From assembly GCA_015680685.1 (NCBI GenBank), contig MNCI01002923.1, forward strand, positions 214,915-278,914: a stretch of DNA of 64,000 bases, written 5' to 3'. Made by a program: the position numbers and the translations under genes. Shown in pieces: positions 22,883 through 33,437 of this stretch. This DNA is from Gnetum montanum. Taxonomy: Eukaryota; Streptophyta; Gnetopsida; Gnetales; Gnetaceae. How positions within the stretch are numbered: position 1 is the first letter of the stretch; each line of letters starts with the position of its first letter. The notes beneath the pieces are model-generated. The model searched no databases. It was not told where the DNA came from and saw only the letters and a program-made list of their open reading frames with translations.

Positions 22883-24915
22883 TTAGAATGGAGGATATCC
22901 CCCATGACTAAAATTTTGAGCATGGCAAGAATTAATAAATGGAAGGTCTTGATCCATGCATGTTGGAAATATTGGGACCTGGTCATATCTGAACCGCTGG
23001 GTGTCTTTTGATGTGGTGGTTGGAATGTACCCAAATTGGGGTGCACACACTGTATTAAATTTGACATAGTGGGGCAAGTTATAAGATGTGGTTAATTGAT
23101 AAGGCGTTGACCCACTACGGCACTAGTGACCATAAGATGGTATGCAAGGATCAATATGTCTTCCTATGTGGCTATATTCATTGGGCCACCTAGTAGTTGG
23201 AGTATTGAGTGATGGCCTTGTTAGGATAACACGAGATTTTGTATTTGAGGAGAAAGATGCATCATAGTTTGAACTTGTGCTAAGTTGGAGGATGTAGTGG
23301 TCTCGGAATTGTGTTGTCCATTTCTATGGTCATGTCTAAAGAAGGGATGCCTTTGATGTTGTAGATAATTCCCATTGTGGTTAATAGCAGTAGTAGAAGT
23401 AACGTTTGTCGGTCGATGCTGTGGTGCAAACCCTTCTGACACAATTGGTGGCGATGTAGAAGGAGGTGAATGATGAGAATATTGAGGATGAGAAGTGAAA
23501 GGAACATGAGGTGGTGATCTTGTAGAAGAGGACATGGGTTGATAGTACTTAGGAGAATGATAATAATGTGGTGAGATAGAGGATGTTGACTCAGTTGGGG
23601 AAATAGGATGTTGAACCTGATAAGCGCTTGGGTTCGAATGGTATGAAGGGTGTGACTAGTTTGAGGGTGGCCTCCCCCATGACTGGAATTTTGGCCATTG
23701 TAATTGAAGAAAATATTTTTGTATGAACTCTGGATGTAACATTCCTACCCAATGCTCATGTAAATGTGACAAGATCGGACATTGACCTTTGGGATGATCA
23801 TACAGAAAAAGGTTACATTGATACGTATGATCAGCAGTTGAGTTCTTATTCTCTTCAACCCTTCTTTCCAATTGTCTAAGGGTGTTCTATCTTGCTTCTT
23901 GGTTTGTCATGGTTCTTCTTGTAATAATGTTGGCATATTCTCCACATCTTTCATGTATCCATTCTGTCATCTTATTGATATTTGCCTCAATTTCATCTAG
24001 TGATTGAAGTATTGGCAAAGATGATTCCACCTCCTTAAGGTGAGTTGATTTCTCCTCTTCATGATCATGGACCTTTGCTAATTCAAGATTTTTGTCCCAT
24101 TGAAAGCTTTCAACATTCTTTCATTTAGCCATTTCTCCTTCTTCTTTTGCTACTCGCTTAATAAGCTCTTGGAATTGGTGGATTTGTAGCTCGTAGAGTT
24201 GACCTCAGGCATACATCCCTAGGGTTTCTCTTGTTTCATTATGAAGCCCATCTATGATGTGGTACATTAGCCTTTCCTTGGAGAACCCATGGCCTGGGCA
24301 ATTGTTTAACAATAAATAGTATCTTTCTAAGGCCATGTCCAAGGGTTCATGTTGTGCTTGTTTCCACTCTTGGATTTGTCTCCTCAAGGCTTACACTCTT
24401 GCATAGGTTTGATATCTTTCATTGAAGAGTTCTATCATTGTCGGCCAACATTGAATTGATTTTGGTCTTAAGGATCTATACCATACTTTTGATTGGCCAA
24501 CAAGTGTCAGAGGAAAGAGCTTAAGTTTTTGCCATCCATTATCAATATTGTTCCATACATAGGCATCATGGAAGGCTTGTAAATGATGTTGCAGATCTAA
24601 ATCATAGCCTCCTGAAAACTTGGGAAAGTTGGTTAAATGAAGCCTAGGTAGATGGCTTTCCTTGTGATGCTTGTGGGATATTTGAACACTCTCTTGTATA
24701 TGCATTAGGCTCTTAGTGGCTAGTAGGGGTTCATCGTTACTAGGTAGGTTATGAATTTGTGAGTCGAGATGATGTTGTCTTCGTTTATGTACATAAGAGA
24801 CCCCTGCATAGGATTGAGTACTCCAAACTTCGTCTTCATCATCATATAATTTGTTGGTTCTCCAATGAATTGCCTTACTAGTTGTTGCATTGTCATAGTC
24901 TTGTGAGAGAGACAT
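22883..24915 (-). pseudogene. gag of E2 (decayed; gag-only family)
   Basis: The frame begins MSLSQDYDN at 24915 and is in phase to about 23221, with stops near 24388 and elsewhere; a frameshift precedes the C-terminus, which ends GGYPPF at 22883. Core motifs are homologous to E4 and to the E1/E5 Gag (LKLFPLTLVGQSKVWYRSL, IIDGLHNETRETLGMYA). The zinc knuckle reads CNLFLYDHPKGQC: the second cysteine is phenylalanine, as in E4. A long Ser/Pro/His-rich tail follows. Gag would form particles, but this copy lacks any enzyme of its own. Confidence 0.85.
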
Positions 24916-25028
24916 TGTAATGAATTTTGTGTGACTTATCTATAATTAGTTTCTCTCTAAAAGATATATCATTAATGCTTCTTTATAGCAATCTTAGATG
25001 ATATAACTAATCTAGATAACTAGCACCA

Positions 25029-25046
25029 TCCTCAGAAATGGCGCCA
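25029..25046 (-). promoter_or_regulatory. PBS of E2, tRNA-Asp type
   Basis: On the minus strand it reads TGGCGCCATTTCTGAGGA, one base from the LTR edge. The first seven bases match the tRNA-Asp complement exactly; later differences are mostly transitions. Confidence 0.65.
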
Positions 25047-25047
25047 A

Positions 25048-25425
25048 TGATGAGTGGCTAGGTACCCCTACACTCAACCATACAAATATGAGCATTCACG
25101 CACAATCCAATCAAACTTCGTAGACGGGCTAGTTGTGGTATCTAGATAAAAGTTTCGTACAATTATGATCATCACACTGTGAGCATGCACTGGGGAAAGG
25201 GTTGAGATGAACTAGAAATGAACAAAAAGACTCTACCTCTACACTTACTCTAATTGACTCTAACTTCTCTTTCCTGTGTGCCCAAATGTGGTATTTATAG
25301 GCTTACACAAGAACCACGATATCATGTATCTGATATTGTTAGATAGGCCATAATATCGCGTACTCGATATCGTGGATCCGATATCATAGGTATGATATCG
25401 GAGCCTGACAAATCATGATTCATCA
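25048..25425 (-). repeat. 5' LTR of E2, internally deleted
   Basis: Both termini match the 877-base 3' LTR (TGATGAGTGGC and ATTCATCA), but it is only 378 bases long. The break joins CTAGATA to AAAGTTTCG; in the full LTR those points are about 500 bases apart, and both edges contain ATA. The TATA box and GATATC array survive. Confidence 0.88.
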
Positions 25426-25430
25426 CTATG

Positions 25431-27638
25431 CAACACTTGTTTTCTTTCTCCTTGTTATCTCCTATAGCAACCACAATCTTCTCTCCCTTTCTAGCCACAC
25501 ACCCTATTGCTGTATCCCTTTTTCTTTGTTCTACTTAGCTACTTTTACCTTGTGTGTGTTTTTTCCTCTCCTCCTCTCCCTATTTGTAGGTGGAATAAGA
25601 GATAATGGATGGTTTCTTGTAACTTACTTCTTGGAAATTGTTTGTATTCTTTTCTTTCTTTTTAAAGTTCTCTCTCTCTCTCTCTCTCTCTCTATTAAAT
25701 GAGTCATGAGTTTAATTCTCTTTATGATCACTATAAAAAAATTAATAAAATATGTATATTCATAGGTTGCAGGTTCAATTCCTAAATCAACAATTTTTAA
25801 TATTTTAGAATTCAGATTTTGTTAGATCTCAGGTTCAATTTCTCTTAATAATTACAAAACATTTCAGCATAATATCTATCTCTTTATCATTCAAAATTGT
25901 CATAAGATGCAAGGAAAAATTTTTCAAAATAGAATCATGATAAGGGTAGTTTAGGATACATAATCAAATAAGGCACATTCTTTTTTAAATCATTAGCAAT
26001 GTGAATTTTCTCATCATCTTACGAGCCTTGAAAGGTCATCACATGAATTTTCTACAGCCATGGAGAGGGTACTTATACTTTACTATTTTAAACTAAAAAG
26101 AGCAACACATCACATTTAAATAAAATAAAATAAAATAATAAAATATAGTGCTACAGTATTTGCACACAATTTCCTTGCTTCATGGGTTAGGTTCTTCCAA
26201 CTTGATTCATAGGTCAAGTTCCTCAACATGAGCATTCTTTTGCATCTCAACATACCTATTTTAGCTCTTGAGGCACACCTTAGAGTATTTTCCTTTGTTT
26301 TTCTTTTGTTTCTCAGCATCTCTATTTAAATGGAATAGAAAATATTTTTTTCCCATATATTAATTATTATTATTATTTTAAAACATTCCCAACATGTATT
26401 TTAAAGCATATTTCTTATGCATAAAATATTTAAACATACATATAACAAATTAGATGAACAAATTTATTACTATTCCAATTAGCCATTTCCACCATAGTCC
26501 AAACAAAGCACACACATAAGTTGTCAACAAAACGTGCATACAAACAAACAGAAAGATTATTACAATCGTTAACACAAAAAATGAAGGTGAAGTGGTTTGT
26601 TACAGGAATGAAAACTTGGTAGTCATGCCTCAGAATTTTGGGTTTTGTTTGAAAAAGTAAAGATTTGTATTGCTGAAAAAGATAGGAAAAAACAAAGCAT
26701 TCCAATGGATAATCCAAAGTTAATCAGACATACAACAAAAACCTTCATTTTAGACTTTATCTATGTACGTGAATAAGCTTTACCATTACTTAAATCCAAA
26801 ATCCATTGTCCAATTCCCTATGTACCAAAGGGTGGATGGGTTCAACTTCAAGTATAGTTTTTAAAATGGACAAAATATCACTTCTTTAACAATTACTTGC
26901 AAGATTAGAATTAACCTTTATTTTTAAGGAAAAATAAAAGGGTTTTATAAGTGATTCATTTGGTACATGCAATTCTTAATTCTTAAGAGTTTGCTACATA
27001 TACTTTGTACGTATTTCCTACAAAGATGGATGTGTTTGCACATAGCATAGAAGTGAATACCTATTAAGTTGGTTGTGACATCTTATTTTTGAATGTCATG
27101 GGAAATATCAAATATACATTATATTAAACATTAGGCATAAGAACATAACATGGCAATGTTAAATATGTGTAACATTCGACATTATGCACAAAGAAAATAA
27201 CAGGGAAATGTAACAAGAAAAAAAAAAGAAATGCTTTAGTGATGTGGAATAACATCTTTGGGTCATGCTCTGAGAGTTTCTTGAGGTTATCTTCCTTCAG
27301 CATCCATCTCTTAGAGGCTATCTAGCACTGTCACCATGGTAAGGCCTATTATCATCCAAAAGTCATGGCCAGTCCTGTTCCTATACTGCTTCACCTGACA
27401 CTTGTTACTTGCCTTTACAAGCTTTGCAACTTCATGTTCATATGACCTCTAATGCCTAGATATACATACCTTAGGCTAAACCCCCAAAGGTCATCTCAAG
27501 AAACATGCCCATTATTACAACATGACTTTTCAGGTCTTAATTACAACTTTACCTTTTAGGTCTTATTACAATAATTACAATACTTGTTATCAAGAGACAC
27601 TATCTTTGTTATGCAATGACAGCATTTAGGAATGGGGG
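25431..27638. other. Old AT-rich sequence, no gene seen
   Basis: This is the right half of the sequence into which E2 inserted. A (TC)n microsatellite lies at 25669-25693. No open frame is convincing and no element protein is recognised. The right end, AGGAATGGGGG just before TGTAACA at 27639, looks like a PPT, so part of this may be the interior of an older element. Confidence 0.4.
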
Positions 27639-27909
27639 TGTAACATTGGTGACATCTTATATAATGTACATGTTATATATATTTTTCTCATGTTCCTTTT
27701 TATGGTATCTTATGTGGTGATGGATTTGATAGCTTCTATATGTAGGCGGTTATGGGTATGTGTGTATTTTATTCTTAGTTTTGGTTGGTTTGTAATGTGT
27801 TATGATTCTTATTATTCTCCTATATTTATTGATCCATTTTGTGTACATGAACCACATATTTTTCCACTCTACATTCATTAAACAAATCCATGGTGTGTAG
27901 CATGTTACG
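27639..27909 (+). repeat. Probable 5' LTR of E7
   Basis: It starts TGTAACATTGG and ends CATGTTACG, near-inverted termini with the final A changed to G. A PBS-like word, TGCTATCAAAGCA, follows three bases later. The preceding GGAATGGGGG is a PPT-like tract, which a simple 5' LTR would not have. Confidence 0.5.
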
Positions 27910-27912
27910 TAG

Positions 27913-27925
27913 TGCTATCAAAGCA
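27913..27925 (+). promoter_or_regulatory. Degenerate PBS of E7, initiator-Met type
   Basis: TGCTATCAAAGCA differs at two positions from TGGTATCAGAGCA, the initiator-Met complement used by chromoviruses. Confidence 0.5.
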
Positions 27926-27985
27926 AGTCACTCTAATAAAATAGGATGTTTATGATACTTATCTATTTTAATTTCAAAAGATAGG

Positions 27986-28847
27986 TGTTGATGCGTAAAT
28001 TTTGGACACGCGAACACCTGTGAAAACTCGTTTTAGGAGACTATCGCCTAGGGTGCCTCCCGTATGGGTACGGAAACCCGGGAATAGTCTTAGCTGGAAA
28101 GGGCTATGTGACAAACAATAATAACAATATTTTAAACAAAATATCAAAATAAAAGCTTAGATTTAATTTAATATTTAAACACTTCAATTTGACTTAATAT
28201 TGGAAACTTAAAATAATTTATGCAATTTGCAAAATGATAAATAATTCAAAAGTTAAATTTCATATGTTCTGCTGTTGCTGAAGCAGTTGCGAATGAGGAC
28301 CGGGATCTAGNNNNNNNNNNNNNNNNNNNNNNNNNNNNNNNNNNNNNNNNNNNNAGGAACGTGGGGGCAGCGATGCGGACAGCAACGTGAGCAATGGAGA
28401 GGAGGCGGCGCAGCAGAGAAATAGCAGGCACAGAAGAGCAACGCAGCAGCGCAGAAGAGCGATGGCGATGGCGCAACGGCAGGCGCGACTGCAGGAGTAA
28501 GCGGGGAACACGGCAGAAAAGCGAGGTGGCGAGGTTGCGGCTATGGACGCGGCCGCAAGAAAAGAAACAGGGGGCATGCAAATCTGAGAGCACGTGAAAC
28601 AGACTGTTCGGGTGCGGGCTACAGCGAAGGCGGATGGGCTACACGGGTGAAAGAACAGATGGCGCTCCATGGCGGCAGGCGGACAGATGGCGCTGCACGG
28701 CTGCAGTGGGGGCGATAGAGGAGGATATGCAGCAGCAGGCGGAAAAAAATAGCGGCGGCGAACAGAATAGAAGGTGCTGCAGGCGGCGGCGGATCTGCAA
28801 GAGAAGTTCGCTGAAAATCTCCTCCCGGAATCTGCTGAGGCAGAGAA
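27986..28847 (-). repeat. 3' LTR of E9 (truncated; right edge approximate)
   Basis: The first 300 bases match 30332 onward (GTGTTGATGCGTAAATTTTGG, then GACTATCGCCTAGGG). The rest is a GC-rich core with an N gap at 28311-28354. The expected TATA box and TCAACA terminus are missing, so the U3 end and the PPT appear deleted. Confidence 0.7.
28311..28354. other. Assembly gap (44 Ns)
   Basis: An N run within the GC-rich LTR core of E9, a likely sequencing-difficult stretch. Confidence 0.98.
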
Positions 28848-29969
28848 TCAGCGACGCAGGACCAGAATCTGCCTCCTCCCTGGTTGTATAGGGCTTTTAC
28901 TATTGTTTCTCTTTAACTCAACCACTTCATTGGATAGTTTCTGTAGTGAAGTAAGTATTTGGGTCATCTGATTTTGAGTTTGGGTTGGTGGTTCAACAGA
29001 ATTTGATGTCCCATTTGAGTTTATGATGGATTGAATCAAGGCTTTTGATTCGTCATCATTCAAACCAGTGTTGGATGGTAAGAATGAAGTGGACATGGGG
29101 CCTTGTGAGTAATTACTTAAAGGTGGAGTTGATTGAAAAGGAGAAACAACTTGAGGCATAATATTAGGTGTTGGAAAACTTGGTAGGAGTGGGTTTGACT
29201 GCATCGGGTTGCTAACACTCATCATCCCAAATTGGGTTTGGATGCTGTTCATAAGGGTTATTTGCTCTAATTCCACAGCTTTTGACATTGCACCTTGTAT
29301 TTCCATTATGTTGGGATCAGATTTGATAGCATAAGCAAAGAATGGATCGATGGTAGAGAGATAGAAGTTGAGAATACCATCTGGTTGTGGTCGCATCTCA
29401 TTTGGCACATAGGCAAGTTGATGGAGGAATCTAAGATTATAATCCCTAACGTTTTCCCCGGGTAGCTTTCTTAGGCTGGTAAAATTGCTTGATGCGATAG
29501 CAGGGCTTGTAAATTTGTCAAATTGATTCAAAAACTTGTTTTTGAATTCTTGCCATGTGTTGATAGAGGCATCAGGAAGCATTAAGAACCATTGGGTTGC
29601 TTTGGTCCTAAATGTCGTTACGAACACTCTGCATGCTACATCGTTATGTATAATGTTGTGGATCCCTAATAAAGTTTCAAAACATTGTATGTGTTGACGT
29701 GCATCATTCGTAGGGATTGAAGGATCGAAGAACAAGTTTATGTTTTGAAGGGACTTTGGTATGTCATGGTAGTTGTGAAAGTTAAAAGGGTTCCTTACTA
29801 AGGGAGCCGGGGGTTGATGGGCTGCCATCTTAGTCCGAGGTTTTTTAGGAATTAAACTTGGAAAAAGTGAAGCTCGTTGTTTTCTCAAAGTAGATTGACG
29901 AGTAGCTGGTTGACTAGGGGTAGGAGTATGAGTTCTTTGTTGAGATACTCCGTAAGAAAGGTCACTCAT
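28848..29969 (-). CDS. Intact Gag of E9
   Basis: An uninterrupted frame of 373 residues beginning MSDLSYGVSQQ. A Retrotrans_gag-type core lies at about residues 80-230: ARQHIQCFETLLGIHNI, ATQWFLMLPDASINTWQEF, NKFLNQFDKF and LPGENVRDYNLRFL. It should assemble particles around element RNA. No zinc knuckle is present; the last residues (after QPGRRQ) appear to be read from LTR-side sequence, so the natural C-terminus was probably lost by deletion. It is unlike the E1-E5 Gag and belongs to a separate lineage. It is the only long intact transposon frame in the window. Confidence 0.85.
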   Translation of the reverse strand: MSDLSYGVSQQRTHTPTPSQPATRQSTLRKQRASLFPSLIPKKPRTKMAAHQPPAPLVRNPFNFHNYHDIPKSLQNINLFFDPSIPTNDARQHIQCFETLLGIHNIIHNDVACRVFVTTFRTKATQWFLMLPDASINTWQEFKNKFLNQFDKFTSPAIASSNFTSLRKLPGENVRDYNLRFLHQLAYVPNEMRPQPDGILNFYLSTIDPFFAYAIKSDPNIMEIQGAMSKAVELEQITLMNSIQTQFGMMSVSNPMQSNPLLPSFPTPNIMPQVVSPFQSTPPLSNYSQGPMSTSFLPSNTGLNDDESKALIQSIINSNGTSNSVEPPTQTQNQMTQILTSLQKLSNEVVELKRNNSKSPIQPGRRQILVLRR

Positions 29970-30308
29970 AAAATGAAAAATAACAAGAAATGTAAAATGC
30001 TAATAAACTGTGAAAATTAAAGAAAATAAAAAAAACATTTGAATACTTTATTTTTTTTAATTTTTAAAAGCAAAATTAAAATTGTAAAGTTTCAGAAAAG
30101 TAAATAAAAAGTGAAATAATTTAAATCACCTAAATTAAATTTCAGAAAAATAAATTAAAAAGGATTGCTAGAACATAAATTTGGAAATTTTGAAAATTTG
30201 AAATTAAAATAGAGTAGTAAAATTGAAAATAGACAATAATAAGAAATATGATAATAATTTTTTTAAAAAGGAAACATAAAAGGAAAATAAAGAAAGGTTG
30301 AGAAACTG

Positions 30309-30325
30309 CCCTCCTTCTAGCGCCA
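30309..30325 (-). promoter_or_regulatory. PBS of E9
   Basis: On the minus strand it reads TGGCGCTAGAAGGAGGG, six bases from the LTR edge. The TGG start and position are as expected of a PBS; I cannot assign the tRNA with confidence. Confidence 0.65.
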
Positions 30326-30331
30326 AAAAGG

Positions 30332-31666
30332 TGTTGATGCGTAAATTTTGGACATGCCGCCAACACCTGTGAAATCATTTGAGGAGACTATTGCCTAGGG
30401 CGCCTCCTGTATGGGTACGGAAACCCAGGAATAGTCTCAGCTGGAAAGGGCAATGTGACGAAACAATAATAACAATATTTAAAAACAAAATATCAAAATA
30501 GAAAGCCTAAGTTTGATTTAATATTAAAATACTTCAATTTAATTTAATATTTTGGGAACTTTAAAATAGTTTGTGCAATTTATAAAATGACAAATAATTC
30601 AAAAGTCAAATTTCATATGTCCCATTGTTGCTGAAGTAGTTACGAATGGGGACCGGGATCTAGCGCAAGGCAGAAGTCGTCCTGGGCGTAGTAGCGGGGC
30701 AGGGTCTGCGTGTTGCAGACGTGGGAAGAAGACTGTGAGCTGCCAACGCCACGGGGGAATGCAAGCACTCGTGCCACTATAGCAGTACGTCAGCAAGATA
30801 CTGGAATTCTGTAGAAGACAATTGTTGGTGGTGGACGAATCAAAATGCTCAACTTTAAAGAACGTGATGACCCCTTCAATAAACCTGTATATTTTAATGC
30901 AGCATTCAGATTTCTGCCGTTGCCTCTTTGTCTTCACGTGATTTATCTTGCACAAGTGTGTGGCATCATGTACGTAATCTCTCGTAAACCACGTGTGGAG
31001 CAGACAGTGCACGTGCGGGCTGCAGCGAAGGCGGATGGGATGCAGCACGCGTGGGCGACGGCCGAATAGATGGCTGCGCGGTGAGGAAACCAGCAGCGGA
31101 GGGTGTGCAAACAGTGGCAGCGCGGACGGCGGAAGGCGCGGTTGCGGATATGGCCGTGACCGCAGAAAAACAGAGGGCGTAGAAGAAGGTAACAGGGCCC
31201 GATCTGCCTACCAGAGGAGCGTCGGAACGGATGACTGCGCGGGCGATGTCGGAACAGATGGCACTGCGCGGCGACAGACGAACAGGTGGCGTGGAGAGGA
31301 AGATAGAGAGACGTCGCAGTTTCGCGTGCGGCCAGGGCTGCAAACAGCAGCAAAACAGGAAACCGCGGGTGCTTCTTCTTCTGGTGCGGCTGTTGGGAAG
31401 GGTCAGGTCTGCGCGCTCAGAACTGCGCCGATCCAGCGGCGAAGGACCGGATCTACCTCTTCGGAAGCCTCCACCAGAGAAGCCCCCTCTCGAAAATCTA
31501 CCTTCTCTCCCCTCATTTATAGCGGCGGAGGCGGAGGAAGGAGGTGAAAACCTAACCCTAATTGCTGCCACCCTTAAGTTTGTATTTTATCTTATTCTTA
31601 TTTTCATAATATTAAATTGGTTCAACAAGGCCCCATGCCTAGCATGGGTGAAAGTTGGCCTCAACA
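30332..31666 (-). repeat. 5' LTR of E9, GC- and CpG-rich
   Basis: It runs from TGTTGATGCG to GGCCTCAACA. On the minus strand the TATA box is TATAAATGAGG (about 31523-31513), with a CpG-dense core (about 31000-31500) downstream of it. Overlapping open frames on both strands here are a GC effect and not genes. It is longer than the left LTR partly because of a segment at about 30660-30990. Confidence 0.85.
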
Positions 31667-31671
31667 ATAGG

Positions 31672-32132
31672 GATGTCAAATAGATGTGGATCTAGCCTAG
31701 GTAGAGCCTAGGATACTAATGAGCTACAAGAATAGTTGAAGTAGCTACCACAATCATAGTCGAAGTAGCTACCATAATCAACAAATACTAATTTAAGGAT
31801 GCTCAAGAAACTGTTGCATGTTAATTGTAATTGTTACAATTCTTACAATAGTATGTGGTAGGTCCAATTCCTCCTCCTTTAATTATTGAGGGAAGGGGGA
31901 TAGGGAGTGATAATGATAGTGGTGCTAGTAATAGCGATGGTAGAAAGCTTATCACATAGCCAGTTAATAGAAAATTTGTTGAATAGTTCCACAAGTTAGG
32001 CACTCCTACATTTGCACACACTAAGGATTTCATTACATTGACTAAGTTTTTAGAAAAGTTGAGAAAGGAATTTGATTTAATGAGGTATACCTTAGTAAAG
32101 TAGACTAGGTTAGTCGTTTATTAGTTAGTTGG
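31672..32132 (+). pseudogene. E7 chromovirus gag, N-terminal part
   Basis: Sequence between the E9 and E3 insertions. Near 32010-32130 the plus frame reads TPTFAHTKDFITLTKFLEK-like and then LRKEFDLMRYTL with a stop, which matches the start of the chromovirus Gag core. It is cut by E3 at 32132 and resumes at 50871. Confidence 0.6.
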
Positions 32133-32944
32133 TGATGAAGCATCTTCCTTGGGTTTTATTGAAGGGATGTCATCAATGTGTGGTTTGATGCATTGATGTG
32201 ACCCCATCAATGCAATGTCTGTCTTTGTAAATACACACTCACCAACCACATTTATGACATTCCATTGTTAGTATCCTAGTGAAGCTTTTGCATTTTATTT
32301 ATTTGATAGTTAAAATATTTTCTAAGTACCTGAAGTAGGAGTGAGAAGTGTATGGATCTTTATTCAAACACTAATGTCCCTAAGCATCTCGGTGTGACCG
32401 ACAATAAAGACTAGCTTTCTTTACAAACCTTGCAACATTTGGAATTAGCTTAATGTTTACTTAATGCATTTATTATTTAAGAAATTTAATTTAATGCATT
32501 AAATTAATTAATTAATACACATAAGTACAACCACTTCGAGCATATGTTAATGCTTGGTAATCTCAGTAGCGCTTAATGCTTGGTAACCTAGTAGCGTTGT
32601 AACATGTTCAGGATGTGTATGCAAAGTGGGAATGGCTTCTTATGTTAGGATTAGTTAAGATATTAGTTAGTTACTAGATGAATTAAGTTTTTCATTACTT
32701 TATTTTTTGGCACTTAGGCTATTTAAATAATAAATATAAAATGATAAAAATCATGGGCCTTAGCTACACTTAACCCTACACTTGCACTTCACAAGTGAAA
32801 CTGAGGAGACAACGATCACGTACATTAGATTCACTTCCTAGACCCAGTGTACTTAAAGTCTAAAGTCTATGAAACTCAATTGGATCACTTAGTGAATGCT
32901 AGTGATTCATATGGGTAAGCATAGGGATTGCTTCTTCCTCATCA
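32133..32944 (+). repeat. 5' LTR of E3
   Basis: It begins TGATGAAGCATC and ends CTTCCTCATCA. The stretch before the TATA region repeats CATTGATG/TGACCCCATCAATG words instead of GATATC. AATAAAGAC at about 32404 is a poly(A)-type signal. Confidence 0.88.
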
Positions 32945-32945
32945 T

Positions 32946-32963
32946 TGGCACCATTGCTGGGGA
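32946..32963 (+). promoter_or_regulatory. PBS of E3, tRNA-Asp type
   Basis: TGGCACCATTGCTGGGGA, one base after the LTR. The three differences from the tRNA-Asp complement are all transitions at CpG sites. Confidence 0.75.
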
Positions 32964-33092
32964 ATTTAGTTAGCTACATGCGCTATCTAGGAGTTAAGAA
33001 CATGATTTAATGACATTGTAATGAACCTTAAAGTCATAATCATTAAAAATGATAAGAATAGTAAAAGAACACTATTTTTCTTTCCAACTAAA

Positions 33093-33437
33093 ATGTCTAC
33101 TTCTCACAAGGCTGAATCTCTATCATTGTTCAAGCATACATCCAATCAATAAAGGCGTGAAGTGTCAAAACTGCTAGTGCCTCAACAATGCAGAGTGGTA
33201 TATACTCATCCTAATGGGTATGTGCAAGACTTTACCTTCATCCTACATCAAGATGAGCAGCTATAGTGGAGGGACATAGAGGGCAACATTGTGTTACCAT
33301 CCAATCAATTAATTCCTGCAATGCTTCTTCAAATTTTCATAAGATTGGGCATCCAAGGGCTTAATGCTAAATATGTCGTGCAATACCATGACTATTGGGA
33401 TTATCATCCCACTAAGGCACAATGGAAGAAAGATTGG
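33093..33437 (+). pseudogene. gag of E3, N-terminal part
   Basis: The frame opens at ATG 33093 and is homologous to the E1/E5 N-termini (VYTHPNGYVQDFTF). It contains several stops and is cut at 33437 by E4; the frame resumes at 39341 after the duplicated target. Confidence 0.75.

Larger units (their letters stand above)
12957..25425 (-). mobile_element. E2: gag-only non-autonomous LTR retrotransposon, split by E1
   Basis: It has LTRs at 12957-13833 (3') and 25048-25425 (5'), a tRNA-Asp-like PBS beside the right LTR, a PPT beside the left LTR, and a perfect 5-base target duplication, ctatg (12952-12956 and 25426-25430). Without E1 it is about 5.5 kb. Its only coding remnant is gag (22883-24915); no protease, RT or integrase motif occurs in the remainder. 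E4 (33438-39340) has the same architecture, so the absence of pol is a family trait and not a private deletion. Confidence 0.88.
27986..31666 (-). mobile_element. E9: gag-only LTR retrotransposon with GC-rich LTRs
   Basis: The outer termini are TGTTGATGCG (27986) and GGCCTCAACA (31666), inverted TGTTGA/TCAACA ends. A perfect 5-base target duplication atagg flanks it (27981-27985, 31667-31671). Interior: an intact gag frame (28848-29969), an AT-rich leader and a PBS. No protease or pol. The LTR cores are GC- and CpG-rich, unlike everything else here. The left LTR is incomplete: it lacks the TATA end, and gag runs straight into LTR-like sequence near 28850. Confidence 0.85.

Noticed and set aside
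23630-23660. GGTTCGAATGG word as a tRNA T-loop
   Set aside because: No cloverleaf can be formed around it, and it lies inside the E2 gag frame.
25415-25702. Plus-strand 95-codon ORF with hydrophobic and LS-repeat end
   Set aside because: The end is a (TC)n microsatellite, the start overlaps the E2 LTR edge, and there is no homology I recognise.
30943-31683. Overlapping long open frames on both strands in GC-rich DNA
   Set aside because: They lie in the 5' LTR of E9; GC-rich sequence has few stops, frames overlap on both strands, and none has a known motif.
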